DNA from: Actinoplanes sp. TFC3
GTDB taxonomy: Bacteria > Actinomycetota > Actinomycetes > Mycobacteriales > Micromonosporaceae
Direction of reading: 5' to 3'
NCBI RefSeq assembly: GCF_001553785.1
Contig: NZ_LOJP01000001.1
Span: 3,620,273 to 3,684,272, forward strand
DNA: 64,000 nucleotides
The position numbers and the translations under genes were made by a program. The notes beneath the pieces are model-generated. The model searched no databases, was not told the origin of the DNA, and was given only the letters and a program-made list of their open reading frames with translations. Below, piece after piece: positions 52,428 through 64,000 of this stretch. Within the stretch, counting starts at the first letter, position 1; each line of letters begins with the position of its first letter.

Positions 52428-53792
52428 ATGTTCGGTCTTGCGAAGAGCCGTCGCCTGCGCGGCGCGCTCGCGGGCACCGTGGGAGTCGGGCTCGTGCTGA
52501 GCGTGGCGGCCTGCGGCGGCAGCAGCGACTCGGATGACGACTCGGACACCGCGACGCAGTCCATCGACTGCTCGCAATTCAGCTCGTACGGCGACCTCAA
52601 GGGCAAGACGGTATCGGTCTACACCGGCATCGTGACGCCTGAGGACAAGGCCTACAAGGATTCGTACAAGCCCTTCGAGGACTGCACCGGCGTCAAGATC
52701 AGTTACGAGGGCGACAAGTCCTTCGAGACGCAGATCCTGGTGCGCGCGAAGGCCGGCAACCCGCCGGACCTCGCCATCGTCCCGCAGCCCGGCCTGCTCA
52801 AGCAGCTGGTCGCCACGGGCAAGGCGGTCGAGGCCCCGGCCGAGGTGTCCGCGAACGTGGACAAGTTCTGGAGCAAGGACTGGAAGGCGTACGGCACGGT
52901 CGACGGCAAGTTCTACGCCGCGCCGTCGGGTGCGAGCGTGAAGTCGCTGGTCTGGTACTCGCCGAGCGAGTTCAAGGACGCCGGCTACCAGGTGCCGACC
53001 ACGCTGGCCGACCTCAAGACGCTGACCGACAAGATGGTCGCGGACAAGAAGAAGCCGTGGTGCGTGGGCATCAGCAGCGGTGAGGCGACCGGCTGGCCGC
53101 TCACCGACTGGATGGAGGACTTCATGCTCCGGATGTCCGGTCCGGAGACCTACGACAAGTGGGTCAAGCACGAGATCCCCTTCAACGGCCCCGAGTCCAC
53201 CGCCGCGCTCGACGCGGTCGGCGGGTACGTGAAGAACCCGGCGTACGTCAACGGCGGTCTCGGTGACGTCAAGAGCATCGCCACCACCACGTTCCAGGAC
53301 GCCGGCCTGCCGATCCTCGACGGCACCTGCTCGCTGCACCGCATGGCGAGCTTCTACGCGGCGAACTTCCCGAAGGACACCAAGGTGGCCGAGGACGGCG
53401 ACGTCTTCGCGTTCTACCTGCCCGGTCAGGACGCCACCACCAAGCCGGTGCTCGGTGGCGGCGAGTTCAACCTGGCGTTCGCCGACCGTCCCGAGGTCAA
53501 GGCGTTCCAGACCTACCTGTCCACCGACACCTGGGCGAACATCAAGGCCGGGGCCTCGCAGGGCTGGATCTCGGCCAACAAGGGCCTGGACATCAACAAG
53601 GTGAGCAACCCGATCGACAAGCTGTCGGCCGAGCTGCTGCAGAACCCGAGCACGGTGTTCCGCTTCGACGGCTCGGACCAGATGCCGGCCGCGATCGGCT
53701 CGAACGTGATCTTCAAGCAGCTGACCAGCTGGGTGACCGGCCAGGACACCAAGACCACTGTCGACAACGTCGAGAACGCGTGGCCCAAGTGA
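52428..53792 (+). CDS. Carbohydrate importer binding lipoprotein, alpha-glucoside (AglE/ThuE) type
   Basis: A 454-residue protein. Signal GALAGTVGVGLVLSVAACGG ends in a lipobox. The body resembles the AglE/ThuE branch: GVKISYEGDKSFETQILVRA, LAIVPQPGLLKQLVATGKAV, PWCVGISSGEATGWPLTDWM and TCSLHRMASFY. These bind alpha-glucosides such as maltose, sucrose or trehalose. An intergenic hairpin separates it from the permeases, which probably raises binding protein over permease levels. Confidence 0.88.
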   Translation: MFGLAKSRRLRGALAGTVGVGLVLSVAACGGSSDSDDDSDTATQSIDCSQFSSYGDLKGKTVSVYTGIVTPEDKAYKDSYKPFEDCTGVKISYEGDKSFETQILVRAKAGNPPDLAIVPQPGLLKQLVATGKAVEAPAEVSANVDKFWSKDWKAYGTVDGKFYAAPSGASVKSLVWYSPSEFKDAGYQVPTTLADLKTLTDKMVADKKKPWCVGISSGEATGWPLTDWMEDFMLRMSGPETYDKWVKHEIPFNGPESTAALDAVGGYVKNPAYVNGGLGDVKSIATTTFQDAGLPILDGTCSLHRMASFYAANFPKDTKVAEDGDVFAFYLPGQDATTKPVLGGGEFNLAFADRPEVKAFQTYLSTDTWANIKAGASQGWISANKGLDINKVSNPIDKLSAELLQNPSTVFRFDGSDQMPAAIGSNVIFKQLTSWVTGQDTKTTVDNVENAWPK

Positions 53793-53806
53793 GCTAGGAC
53801 CATCCC

Positions 53807-53835
53807 GGGGCCGGCCGCCGCAGGTGGCCGGCCCC
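53807..53835 (+). terminator. Intra-operon attenuating hairpin
   Basis: GGGGCCGGCC (53807-53816) and GGCCGGCCCC (53826-53835) form a perfect 10-bp stem with a 9-nt loop, followed by CTTTCTC. It lies between the binding protein stop and the permease start (53864), as in many sugar importers where it tunes the gene product ratio. Confidence 0.7.
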
Positions 53836-53863
53836 CTTTCTCCCCCAAGGAGGTACGGGTCGC

Positions 53864-54844
53864 GTGTTAACCGCAGAAAGCAACGCCGGCAAGATCGGGC
53901 TGATGATCGCCGCGATCCTGCTCTTCGCCGCGGTCGTGGGGCTGATGCTGTTCATCGCCACGCTGGTCCGGGGGCGCCGGACCGACCGCTGGACGGCCTA
54001 CATCTATCTGCTCCCGACGCTGCTGCTGCTCGCGGTCGGGCTGGTCTACCCCGGGCTGCGCACGATCTGGGAGTCGTTCTTCAACGCCGCCGGCGACGCG
54101 TTCATCGGGCTCGACAACTACAAGACCATCTTCACCGACGGCGACCAGCTGACGGTGCTGCGCAACACGGTGTTCTGGGTGCTCGTCACCCCGTTCGTGG
54201 CCACCGGCGTGGGCCTGCTCTACGCCATCCTGGTCGACAAGTCGCGCTTCGAATCGGCCGCCAAGGCGCTGATCTTCCTGCCCATGGCCATCTCGTTCGT
54301 GGGCGCGTCGATCATCTGGAAGTTCGTCTACGAGTACCGCCCCGACCAGGGCAACGTGAAACAGATCGGCCTGCTCAACCAGGTGCTGGTCTGGCTCGGC
54401 GGCAGCCCCCAGCAGTGGCTGGTCACCTCGCCGCTGAACACGTTCCTGCTGATCGTCATCATGATCTGGATCCAGGCCGGCTTCGCGATGACGGTGCTCT
54501 CGGCGGCCATCAAGGCGATCCCGGACGACATCGTCGAGGCCGCCCGCCTCGACGGCGTGACCCCGTGGGGCATGTTCCGCTTCGTCACGCTGCCGGCGAT
54601 CCGCCCGGCCGTGGTGGTCGTGCTGACGACCATCGCAATCGGCACGCTCAAGGTCTTCGACATTGTTCGTACGGCCACCGGCGGGCAGTTCAACACCAGC
54701 GTCATCGCCAACGAGTTCTACAGCCAGAGCTTCCGCAGCGACAACCAGGGCCTCGGCGCGGCCCTGGCCACCCTGCTGTTCATCCTGGTCATCCCGATCG
54801 TCGTCTACAACATCCGGCAGCTCCGCAACTCGGAGGCGCTATGA
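53864..54844 (+). CDS. Carbohydrate importer permease (AglF-like)
   Basis: A 326-residue MalF-type permease starting at GTG with GGAGGTACG upstream. An extra N-terminal helix (IGLMIAAILLFAAVVGLMLF) precedes the standard six, as in AglF. EAA loop: IPDDIVEAARLDGVTPWGMF. Overlaps permease 2 by 4 bp (ATGA). Confidence 0.9.
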   Translation: MLTAESNAGKIGLMIAAILLFAAVVGLMLFIATLVRGRRTDRWTAYIYLLPTLLLLAVGLVYPGLRTIWESFFNAAGDAFIGLDNYKTIFTDGDQLTVLRNTVFWVLVTPFVATGVGLLYAILVDKSRFESAAKALIFLPMAISFVGASIIWKFVYEYRPDQGNVKQIGLLNQVLVWLGGSPQQWLVTSPLNTFLLIVIMIWIQAGFAMTVLSAAIKAIPDDIVEAARLDGVTPWGMFRFVTLPAIRPAVVVVLTTIAIGTLKVFDIVRTATGGQFNTSVIANEFYSQSFRSDNQGLGAALATLLFILVIPIVVYNIRQLRNSEAL

Positions 54845-55752
54845 CCACCTCAGCTCCGCCGGCCACCCCGCTGCCGGTACCCGTCGGCGAATCCACGGCG
54901 TCGTTCGCCAAGCGCAAGCTCACCTCGCCGTGGGCCTCGCTCGCGGCGGTCGTCATCGCCATCCTGTGGACGCTGCCGACGTTCGGCCTGCTCGTCTCGT
55001 CGTTCCGCCCGGAGCGCGCGATCAAGACGACGGGCTGGTGGACGTTCTTCAGCAACCCGACGCTGACGATGGACAACTACAAGGCGGTGCTCGACGCCGA
55101 CGAGGGCGCCGGGCTGGGGGCGTATTTCGTCAACTCCCTGGTCATCACGATCCCGTCGGTGCTGATCCCGCTCACGCTGGCCACCATCGCGGCGTACGCG
55201 TTCGCCTGGATCAAGTTCCCGGGCCGCAACATCCTGTTCCTGGTGATCTTCGCCCTTCAGATCGTCCCGTTGCAGGTGACCCTGATCCCGCTGCTCACCC
55301 TGTACGTGGACGCGGGCCTGGCCAACACGTTCTGGACCATCTGGCTGTCGCACTCCATCTTCGGTCTGCCGCTGGCCATCTACCTGCTGCACAACTTCAT
55401 GCGCGAAATCCCGTCGTCACTGCTGGAAGCGGCCCGGGTCGACGGCGCCGGGCACGTGGCGATCTTCTTCCGCGTGCTGCTGCCGCTGCTGCGCCCGGCC
55501 CTGGCCGCGTTCGGCATCTTCCAGTTCCTCTGGGTGTGGAACGACCTGCTGGTGGCGCTGACCTTCGCCGGCGGCGGGGACAAGGTAGCGCCGATCACGG
55601 TGGCCCTGGCCAACCTGAGCGGCACCCGCGGCACGGCCTGGCACCTGCTGTCGGCGGGGGCGTTCGTGTCCATCCTGGTCCCGGTGACCATCTTCCTGCT
55701 GCTGCAGCGCTACTTCGTCCGCGGCCTGCTCGCGGGTGGCGTCAAGGGCTGA
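54841..55752 (+). CDS. Carbohydrate importer permease (AglG-like)
   Basis: A 303-residue MalG-type permease: VVIAILWTLPTFGLLVSSFR helix, six helices in all, EAA loop IPSSLLEAARVDGAGHVAIF. Ends the operon at a strong terminator (55772-55801). Again no ATPase gene is nearby. Confidence 0.9.
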   Translation: MTTSAPPATPLPVPVGESTASFAKRKLTSPWASLAAVVIAILWTLPTFGLLVSSFRPERAIKTTGWWTFFSNPTLTMDNYKAVLDADEGAGLGAYFVNSLVITIPSVLIPLTLATIAAYAFAWIKFPGRNILFLVIFALQIVPLQVTLIPLLTLYVDAGLANTFWTIWLSHSIFGLPLAIYLLHNFMREIPSSLLEAARVDGAGHVAIFFRVLLPLLRPALAAFGIFQFLWVWNDLLVALTFAGGGDKVAPITVALANLSGTRGTAWHLLSAGAFVSILVPVTIFLLLQRYFVRGLLAGGVKG

Positions 55753-56136
55753 CCGGCCGGAGCTACCAAGGCGACCCGCTGTCCCTCGGGACGGCGGGTC
55801 GTTTGTCTGCCAGTCCTCGCACGGTTCCCATGGCATGGGTTGGCCTCGGGGACGTATCTGGAAGTTGTCGGCTCGGAGGCGAGGACCGGTCGGTCACGGC
55901 CCTTGAAGTCGACAAGAAGGCCCCTGTCGGACCGCCAGCCGCAGCGGCAACCTCAACAAGCTGACAGGTATGCCTCCAGGTGCCGACCATCCCCTTTCCC
56001 TCGCACGTCCACCGTCGCTCGATGCGCCCGGCCATCACGGTGGGGTTCGTCGAGCTGGAGCGGTTCGCGGCCCGGGGAGGTCCAGTGGTGGCCGGCCCGC
56101 GCGAAAACCGTTGGACACGGTGGTGATCCTTGACGG
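55753..56136. other. Gap with terminator and possible small ORF
   Basis: About 380 bp. It begins with the terminator at 55772-55801. A 34-codon plus-strand frame at 56022-56126 reads MRPAITVGFVELERFAARGG then PVVAGPRENRW, which looks coding but has no Shine-Dalgarno and no known family; it may be a relic. Nothing else is seen. Confidence 0.35.
55772..55801 (+). terminator. Terminator of the second importer operon
   Basis: CGACCCGC pairs with GCGGGTCG, and the inner GTCCC pairs with GGGAC around a short loop, forming one long stem followed by TTTG. It starts 19 bp after the last permease stop. Confidence 0.8.
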
Positions 56137-58766
56137 GTGAGAGTCAGGGTCGCGCCGCGGGCATCGGAGTGGGTTTTCGCCTCCGGGCCGCGAGTGGCGG
56201 GCGCCCCGGTGGCTGTCGGACCGGCCGGCGCCGCCGAGCGGGAACAGGTAGCCGCGCTGGCCGCGCTCGCTCGTCTGGTCGCCGGCGGTGGGGTGGTTGC
56301 CGCGGGCGCGGGGGCGGACCTGGGTGGTGGGTTCCAGTCGGGGCGCATCGACGGAGGTACGGGCGACCGCCGCGACGCGGTGCTCGCTGCGCTGGCGGTG
56401 CCCGAGTTCGCGGGAAAGCTGGGGCCGCCCGCGGCGTTGCTGGTGGCGTTGTTCGGTCCTGATGCGACCAAGCCGCTCGGGGCTGCCACGCTGGACGCGA
56501 TCGAGGCTGGCCGGTGGCCGGAGCTGCGGTTTGCGGTGGCGGCCAGTGATCTGCTGGGACCCGAGCAACTGGTGGAACTGCTTCGTGTTCGTACCCCCGC
56601 AGGCGTTGATCCTTTTCCGGAGGGCTTCGCCTCGATCGTGGGTGACCATCTCGCGCGGGTGCTGCGGCCGTTGCCCCCGCGGCGGCGGTTGAGCCTGCTG
56701 AAAGATCTGTGGCAGGACGTGTGCGAGGCGTTGCAGCGACGGCAGCGGGTCAAGCGGCTGCACCGGTCGCAGGGCCCGGAGGAGTTCGCGGAGCAGCTAC
56801 AGGATCGCCGCGAGCGGTACGAGGATCTGCTGGCCCAACGCGCGCTCGGCAAGGACGCGACGGTCGGGCAGGCAGCGCTCTGGGCTCCCCCGCGGCTGTT
56901 CTGGGAGGGCCGGGTCCTGCGCGCGCTGTACGACGCGCAGGCCGCAACCGTGCTCGCCCGTGTGGCAGTCAGCGCGATCGATCTGGGGGCCGTGGCGGCG
57001 GTGGAGAAGCACCGGCACGAGCTGGAGGCGGCCGCCGCGTTGATGAGCAAGCGGGAGTACGGCGACTCGGCCCGGCTGACCGAGGGTCTTCATCCGGCCC
57101 GGCCCGGCAACTATGTGCGCGAACTCGTGGAGAAGCCGCGCAAAGAGCTGTTCATCGGCAATCGCCTGCGTGCGGCCCTGATCTATGCGGTCGTCGCGTT
57201 CGACCATGCCGCCAACGTGCTGGACGGCTGGCAGTACCGCGGCTTCGTCGACGCCGTCGAGGTGCTGCAGGCGATGCGCGCGCAGAATCTCAAGCAGTGG
57301 CGCGAGAAGGTCGGCTACTTCGAGCCGCAGCGGGCACTGACCTGGCCGCGCGAGGACCTTGCCCGGCGCGTTGAGGGACACGAACCGGCGGACGTCGAGA
57401 GAATGGGCGATCTGCTGTGGCTGGCCGAACTGGCCGACGCCACCGCGCAGCTGCGGGGGCGCGACCAGGCGGACATCGAGCACCACCCGGACACGATCGC
57501 CGGGCAGACCGAGCTGCAAGCGAGAGTGCCGGAATCGGTGGCGCTGCTGGCCGCGCGGGCCGCCCAGCTGGCGGAGATCGGCGGCACGGTGCCGGGTAAG
57601 CCGCGGACCTGGGCCGGCCTGGTCGGCGGGCTGCAGGCCGGTGCCGCCGCGGCCGAGGCGCAGATCGAGGCGTTCACGGTGGCCGAGGTGCTGCAGCGCG
57701 CGGACGAGACGGTGCTGCCGGGCTCGGACGCGCGCATCGAGGTGGCCCGGAAGGCGACCGATCTGGCGGCGTGGGCCGGATACATGGGCAACTGCATCAG
57801 CGGTGAGTACTACGTCAAGCGGGCCATGCGCGGGGACATCGGTCTGCTCGCGTTGCGCGGTGCCGACGACGCGATCCTGGCGAACGCTTGTCTGCGGGCT
57901 ACCGGGAAGGGCTGGCGGCTGGAGGAGCTGAAGGCGCGGTTCAACGCCGATGCCGACCCGGCGCTGGCGCAGGCGGTCCGGGACTGGGTGCGAGCTTTGG
58001 ACGTACCGGAAAAGGAGCTGGACGAGGACAGCACGCCGCAACCGCCGCAGTCGCGCCGGCGCAAACCTCAGCTTGCGGTCGAGTGGGGTGAGATCGACGT
58101 GCGGGTGGATCCGGCGTTGAGCGCCCTGATCGAGGCGCCGGCGACCGCTGCGGCTCTGGTGGCGTTGCGCCGGGCGGCTCCCGCCACGATCGAGCGCGGC
58201 GTGCGGGCGGCTTTGCGCGATCCGCGGACGGCCCAGCGGTTGTGGGTGGCGACGGCGCATCGGCCCCTTGCGGCCGCGATTGCGGACAAGCCTGATCCGG
58301 TACGTCCCAAGCTCGCCCCGCTGCTGCACGACGAACCCCTGCCCGCCGCCCTGCGCAAACTCGCCCGCCTGCCCGAGGTGGGCGCGGCCCGCACCGCCCA
58401 CCTGGTGGCTCTCCGGGTCCGCGCGGCCCTCGGCACCCTGCTGCGAGCCGACGACCCCGCCCTGGCCGCCGCCCACCCGCACGGCCCGTTGCTGCGCGCC
58501 GCCGCCCTGGCCGTGACCTCGTGGGGCGGGCTGCCCGGCGGCGCACCCGTCACCGCCATCGCGGCCCGCCGCCGGGTCCGGCTGCCCGGTTATCCCGTCT
58601 CGTCGCTGCGGGACGAGATGTGGCAGGGGGCGTGGCCGGACGCGATTGAGCTGGGCGGAGTACCCGATGGCTTCTGGGACCGGATCGCCGCGCACGGGCT
58701 GATCCTGCCGTCGTCATGGCTGCCCACCACCGATGGATGGCCCGCGCTGTGGGCCCGTTCGGCGCG

Positions 58767-58794
<28 letters not shown>
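56137..58794 (+). CDS. Large unrecognised protein with a PcfJ-like motif
   Basis: An 885-residue soluble protein starting at GTG. The N-terminal 250 residues are helical and alanine-rich (FEGKLGPPAALLVALFG-like). Middle: a VGYFEPQRALTWPREDLARR segment and GMRAQNLKQW-like helices. Residues 545-605 read WAGYMGNCISGEYYVKRAMR then LLALRGADDAILANACLRAT and WRLEELKARFNADADP; the Cys553/Tyr558 spacing and the late W-x-L-E-E-L...N resemble the catalytic-like core of PcfJ proteins from mobile elements, but the match is from pattern only. No transmembrane segment or other known domain. Its 3' end overlaps the convergent glycogen phosphorylase gene by 28 bp. A conserved large protein of unknown role is the safe call. 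Confidence 0.6.
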
Positions 58795-61154
<2,360 letters not shown>

Positions 61155-61199
61155 CCGAAGTCCGCAACGCGCGGGATCCTTCCCGATGAACGCATCGTT

Positions 61200-61721
61200 T
61201 CAGTCGTCGCTGGGCTCGGAGCTGTGCTCGGTCTCCGGCTCGTCTGAGTGCTCGGGCTCGACGGACGGCGACGGCTCGACGGACGGCGACGGCTTGACCG
61301 ATGGGGTCGGCTTGACGCTCGGGGTGGGCTTGACCTTCACCTTGCCGGAGGCGGCAACCCGCGAGGCGATCCAGCCATCGGCGGTGCTGCGGCCGGTCAA
61401 GTCGATCTTGTACCCGGCAGCGATGTCGGCCACGGTGCCCCGGCGCCCGTTGACCCGCACGGACGCGTCATCCGCAACCGACACGGTGATGGTCTGCTTG
61501 CGCACGTTCTTGGTGCCGCTGCGGACGTACAGGGTGACGCTCGTGGCATCCACCGCCGTGACCTGCCCGGAAGCCGTGAACTTCGCCGCCTTGTTCTTGG
61601 TGCCGTGCGAGCTGTGCTGCGACGCGACGGCGGCCGGGGGAGCCGAGGCGAACGCGGCGGTGGTCAGGGCGGGCACGGCGATCGCAGCCGCGGTGAGCGC
61701 GGCGACAACGGTCCGGCGCAT
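61200..61721 (-). CDS. Secreted protein with acidic proline/serine tail
   Basis: A 173-residue protein. Sec signal MRRTVVAALTAAAIAVPALT. A small beta-rich domain of about 90 residues (ASGQVTAVDATSVTLYVRSG, then DASVRVNGRRGTVADIAAGY), similar to DUF5666-type folds. The tail has repeats VKPTPSVKPTPSVKPSPSVE and a very acidic end (EPETEHSSEPSDD), probably a wall-spanning or wall-binding stalk. Start ATG at 61721. It is encoded just downstream of a sensor kinase, with which it may be co-regulated. Confidence 0.75.
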   Translation of the reverse strand: MRRTVVAALTAAAIAVPALTTAAFASAPPAAVASQHSSHGTKNKAAKFTASGQVTAVDATSVTLYVRSGTKNVRKQTITVSVADDASVRVNGRRGTVADIAAGYKIDLTGRSTADGWIASRVAASGKVKVKPTPSVKPTPSVKPSPSVEPSPSVEPEHSDEPETEHSSEPSDD

Positions 61722-61819
61722 GGGCGTAACTCCTCGGTTCGGGGAGTGCCTACGCTGCGCCCCGCTGAGTGCAAGACGGGTGCGATCCCGGGTGCACGAC
61801 GGTTGCGGGGGAAGCTGGC

Positions 61820-63757
61820 TCAGGCGGTTACCGGGACGGCGATGAGCGGCAGCATCACCGTGAACGTGCTGCCCTGGTCGAGCTGGGATTGCGCGGTGAC
61901 CGTGCCGCCGTGCTCCGTCATGATGGTGCGCACGATCGCCAGGCCCAGCCCGGGGCCCTGCACCGCCTGGTCCATCGCGTTGCCGGCCCGGTGGAACGGG
62001 GTGAACAGCCCGGACAGATCGCCGGGCGGGATGCCGATGCCGGTGTCGGTGACCGTGAGCACCGCCTTGCCGGCGTCCACGGCCACGCGGTAGGTGGCGT
62101 GCCCGCCCGCGCCGGTGAACTTCATCGCGTTGTCGAACAGGTTGCGCAGGGCTCGTTCCAGGCGGCGGGGGTCGCCGAGCACCCAGGCCGGTGCGGTGCT
62201 GCCGGTCAGGGTTATGTCGCGGCCCTCGGCCACCGGCACGAACTCGGTGTGCAGGGCGGTCACCACGGCGGCCAGGTCCACCGGCACCGGCTCGGCCAGC
62301 GGGCTCCGGCCGATGGTGCCGCTGGCCTTGTCCAGCAGCAGCAGGTCGGCAACCGTGGCTTGCAGGCGGTGGGCGTTGCGCAGGATCGCCGATACGCCGC
62401 GCTGCTGCATCGCGCTCAGTTCGCCGCCGTCGCCGTCGCTGAGCATCTCGGTGTAGCCCAGGATGCTGGTCAGCGGGGTGCGCAGCTCGTGCGTCACGGT
62501 CGACACGAACACGTCCTTGCGCTCGTCGAGGGCACGCAGCTCGCCGATCAGCCGGGTCTGGCGGTCGTGCAGGCGGCGCTGGCGCACGGCGTGGTCGATC
62601 TCGCGGGCCAGCGTGACCAGCAGGCGGCGGTCGTCGTCGCTCCACGGCCGGTCGTCGTGGCGGGCCACGTACAGCAGCCCCGGCGGGCATTCGCTATCAC
62701 CGGGCAGGGGCACTGCGACCGCGCCCTGCACGTGCGGCACGATCTGGAAGGTGCCGGGTTCGCCGGCAAGAACATCGTGGACGGTACGCTCGGACAGCGA
62801 CGGCACCGTCTGTGGCCAGCGCGCACTCAGGCTGCGCGTGGCGTCCAGGCTGACCCGCCCGTGCACCGCGCCGGCCCCGAGCGCCTCACCGATCATGGCC
62901 GCCACCCGCCGCCCCGTCGCACCCGGGTCACCCGCGTCGCGCAGCGCGACGGCCACGGCCTGGCGCAGGTCGGTGCGCAGCAGCCGGGCCCGGTCGGCGG
63001 TGTGCAGGCGCTCGGTCTCGGCGGCCAGGTGGTTGAGGGTGCCGATCACCGAGCGAAGTTCGGCTGGCCCGGCGGGCACCGCGCGCGCCGACAACTCGCC
63101 CGCGGCGAGGCGCTGCAGGGTGCGCCGGATGTGGTCCAGCGGCGCCAGCAGCATCCGGCGGCTCCACAGGGCCAGCAGCATGGTCGCGACGAGCAGGAGG
63201 ACGCCCAGTGATTCGAACATCACCTCGGACAGGCGCTGCTCGCGGCGGCCGGCGGCGGCGGTGCGCGTCTGCAGGGCCTGGATGGCGTTGTCGACGGCGG
63301 CGTTGTCGGCGCGGATGCGGTCGAACAGGTCCTTGCCGCGGCGGGTCAGCGGGTACTCCGGGTCGGCCACCCCGGCGTTGACGATCGGGGTGGCGTAGGA
63401 GTACAGCCATTGCGACGCCGCCGTGCGTTCCTGCTTGAGCAGCCGCAGCACCTCGGGATCGGAGCTCTGGGTGGCCACCCGGTCGAAGGCGGTGAACGCG
63501 CCGACGCGGCCTTTGTCGTACGGCTCCAGGAAGTCCTTGTGCCCGGTCAGCTGGAACCCCCGCACCCCGGTCTCTGCGTCGGTCATGTGCTGCAGCGCCG
63601 CGACGTTGGCGTCGTGCGCTTCCTCCAGGCGCTGCGCCCGCGCGGTCCGGCGTTCCTGCATGCGGTCGCCGGCCACCACCTGGGTGACGACGTAGCCGAG
63701 GAACAGCAGGATCAGGACGACGAAACCGGCGTGCAGCCGGCGCCCAACCGAGCCCAC
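61820..63757 (-). CDS. Sensor histidine kinase with CHASE3-like input domain
   Basis: A 645-residue kinase starting at GTG. TM1 about 10-28; extracellular helical domain 30-185 with the CHASE3-type ALQHMTDAETGVRGFQLTGH; TM2 about 185-205; HAMP (MLLAPLDHIRRTLQRLAAGE); a GAF-like domain (about 265-400); His423 in HELRTPLTSILGYTEML; ATP-binding motifs NLFDNAMKF, DTGIGIP and GLGLAIV. Phosphorylates an unidentified response regulator. The preceding minus-strand gene (63759 onwards) also encodes a kinase and ends 1 bp before this start, so they are one operon. Confidence 0.92.
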   Translation of the reverse strand: MGSVGRRLHAGFVVLILLFLGYVVTQVVAGDRMQERRTARAQRLEEAHDANVAALQHMTDAETGVRGFQLTGHKDFLEPYDKGRVGAFTAFDRVATQSSDPEVLRLLKQERTAASQWLYSYATPIVNAGVADPEYPLTRRGKDLFDRIRADNAAVDNAIQALQTRTAAAGRREQRLSEVMFESLGVLLLVATMLLALWSRRMLLAPLDHIRRTLQRLAAGELSARAVPAGPAELRSVIGTLNHLAAETERLHTADRARLLRTDLRQAVAVALRDAGDPGATGRRVAAMIGEALGAGAVHGRVSLDATRSLSARWPQTVPSLSERTVHDVLAGEPGTFQIVPHVQGAVAVPLPGDSECPPGLLYVARHDDRPWSDDDRRLLVTLAREIDHAVRQRRLHDRQTRLIGELRALDERKDVFVSTVTHELRTPLTSILGYTEMLSDGDGGELSAMQQRGVSAILRNAHRLQATVADLLLLDKASGTIGRSPLAEPVPVDLAAVVTALHTEFVPVAEGRDITLTGSTAPAWVLGDPRRLERALRNLFDNAMKFTGAGGHATYRVAVDAGKAVLTVTDTGIGIPPGDLSGLFTPFHRAGNAMDQAVQGPGLGLAIVRTIMTEHGGTVTAQSQLDQGSTFTVMLPLIAVPVTA

Positions 63758-63758
63758 C

Positions 63759-64000
63759 TCATGCCTCCGACACCGGGGCGTCGGGGACGGTGAAGGCGAC
63801 GGTGGTACCGCCGCCGGGCGCCTCGGTGGCCCAGATCCGGCCGCCGTGGCGTTCCACGATGCGCTGGCAGGTCGACAGTCCGACGCCGTAGCCGGGCTGG
63901 TCGCCGTCGATCTGGGTGAACATGTCGAACACCCGCTGACGCTCCGGCTTGGGGATGCCGATGCCGTTGTCGGTGACCGTGACCAGCCAGCCGCCGGTGG
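63759..64000 (-). CDS. Sensor histidine kinase, C-terminal ATP-binding part (cut by window edge)
   Basis: About 80 residues of a HATPase domain: VTVTDNGIGIPKPERQRVFD, then MFTQIDGDQPGYGVGLSTCQ and RIVERHGGRIWATEAPGGGT, ending DAPVSEA before TGA. The N-terminal input and His-box lie beyond the right edge. The FTQID/GYGVGLS form is of the PAS-kinase type. It is transcribed in the same direction as, and immediately upstream of, the 61820-63757 kinase. Confidence 0.9.
   Translation of the reverse strand, partial: TGGWLVTVTDNGIGIPKPERQRVFDMFTQIDGDQPGYGVGLSTCQRIVERHGGRIWATEAPGGGTTVAFTVPDAPVSEA

Overview
The window is high-GC DNA with frequent GTG starts, GTGA/ATGA gene overlaps, F420-dependent enzymes, many ECF sigma factors and LacI/TetR/MmyB-type regulators. 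This fits a soil actinobacterium, most like the Micromonosporaceae (Actinoplanes-like). No rRNA, tRNA or CRISPR array was seen, and apart from a decayed ISL3 transposase there is no intact mobile element. It reads as an accessory arm of a large chromosome.

Layout. 1-3.9 kb is eroded: a 5'-cut hypothetical gene, the C-terminal third of an ISL3 transposase, a small hypothetical gene, a 24-bp tandem repeat tract and a DUF222/HNH (13E12-type) protein. 4.3-8.8 kb holds an F420-dependent oxidoreductase, a three-gene envelope/stress operon (coiled-coil protein, holin-like membrane protein, DUF3618 protein) with a SigB-like promoter, and a Tat-exported molybdopterin oxidoreductase. 8.9-13.9 kb has a heterodimeric ABC exporter with complementary NBD defects, a FolP2-type dihydropteroate synthase homologue and a TetR repressor. 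14-19 kb has an ECF sigma factor with a SnoaL-like tail, a DUF6069 protein, a DHA2-type MFS exporter with palindromic operators in its promoter, and a divergent SDR/MmyB-type regulator pair. 19-25 kb has a secreted propeller/LamG protein, a neutral ceramidase, a LacI regulator, an excalibur protein and gene relics.

25-33.4 kb has a lipoprotein plus processive GT2 glycosyltransferase pair, a secreted protein, a carbohydrate ABC importer (binding protein and two permeases, no ATPase) and a D-2-hydroxyacid dehydrogenase. 33.5-38 kb has a PNPOx-like protein and a dicarboxylate symporter divergent from a DcuS/DcuR-like two-component system. 38-43.5 kb has a YCII protein/ECF42 sigma factor pair, in which the sigma factor is fused to a catalytically dead tyrosine-recombinase-like domain, followed by a GH3 beta-glycosidase. 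44-50 kb has a class A penicillin-binding protein, a lipoprotein hydrolase, a GntP permease, a tiny membrane protein and a PfkB kinase. 50.4-52 kb carries a second, normal YCII/ECF42 pair. 52.4-55.8 kb is a second ATPase-less importer (alpha-glucoside-like). 56-64 kb has an unrecognised 885-residue protein, glycogen phosphorylase, a secreted acidic-tail protein and two adjacent sensor kinases, the last cut by the window edge.

How it fits together. Much of the window concerns carbohydrate capture and use: two importers, GH3, glycogen phosphorylase, PfkB kinase, GntP permease and a LacI regulator. One operator-like motif, CGAAAsTTnCG, recurs upstream of the LacI gene, the first importer and the GH3 gene, which suggests a shared regulon. 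The most unusual objects are the sigma factor/recombinase fusion, the ABC exporter pair that can form only one ATP site, and the 885-residue protein with a PcfJ-like motif. All functional statements are read from sequence without database searches.
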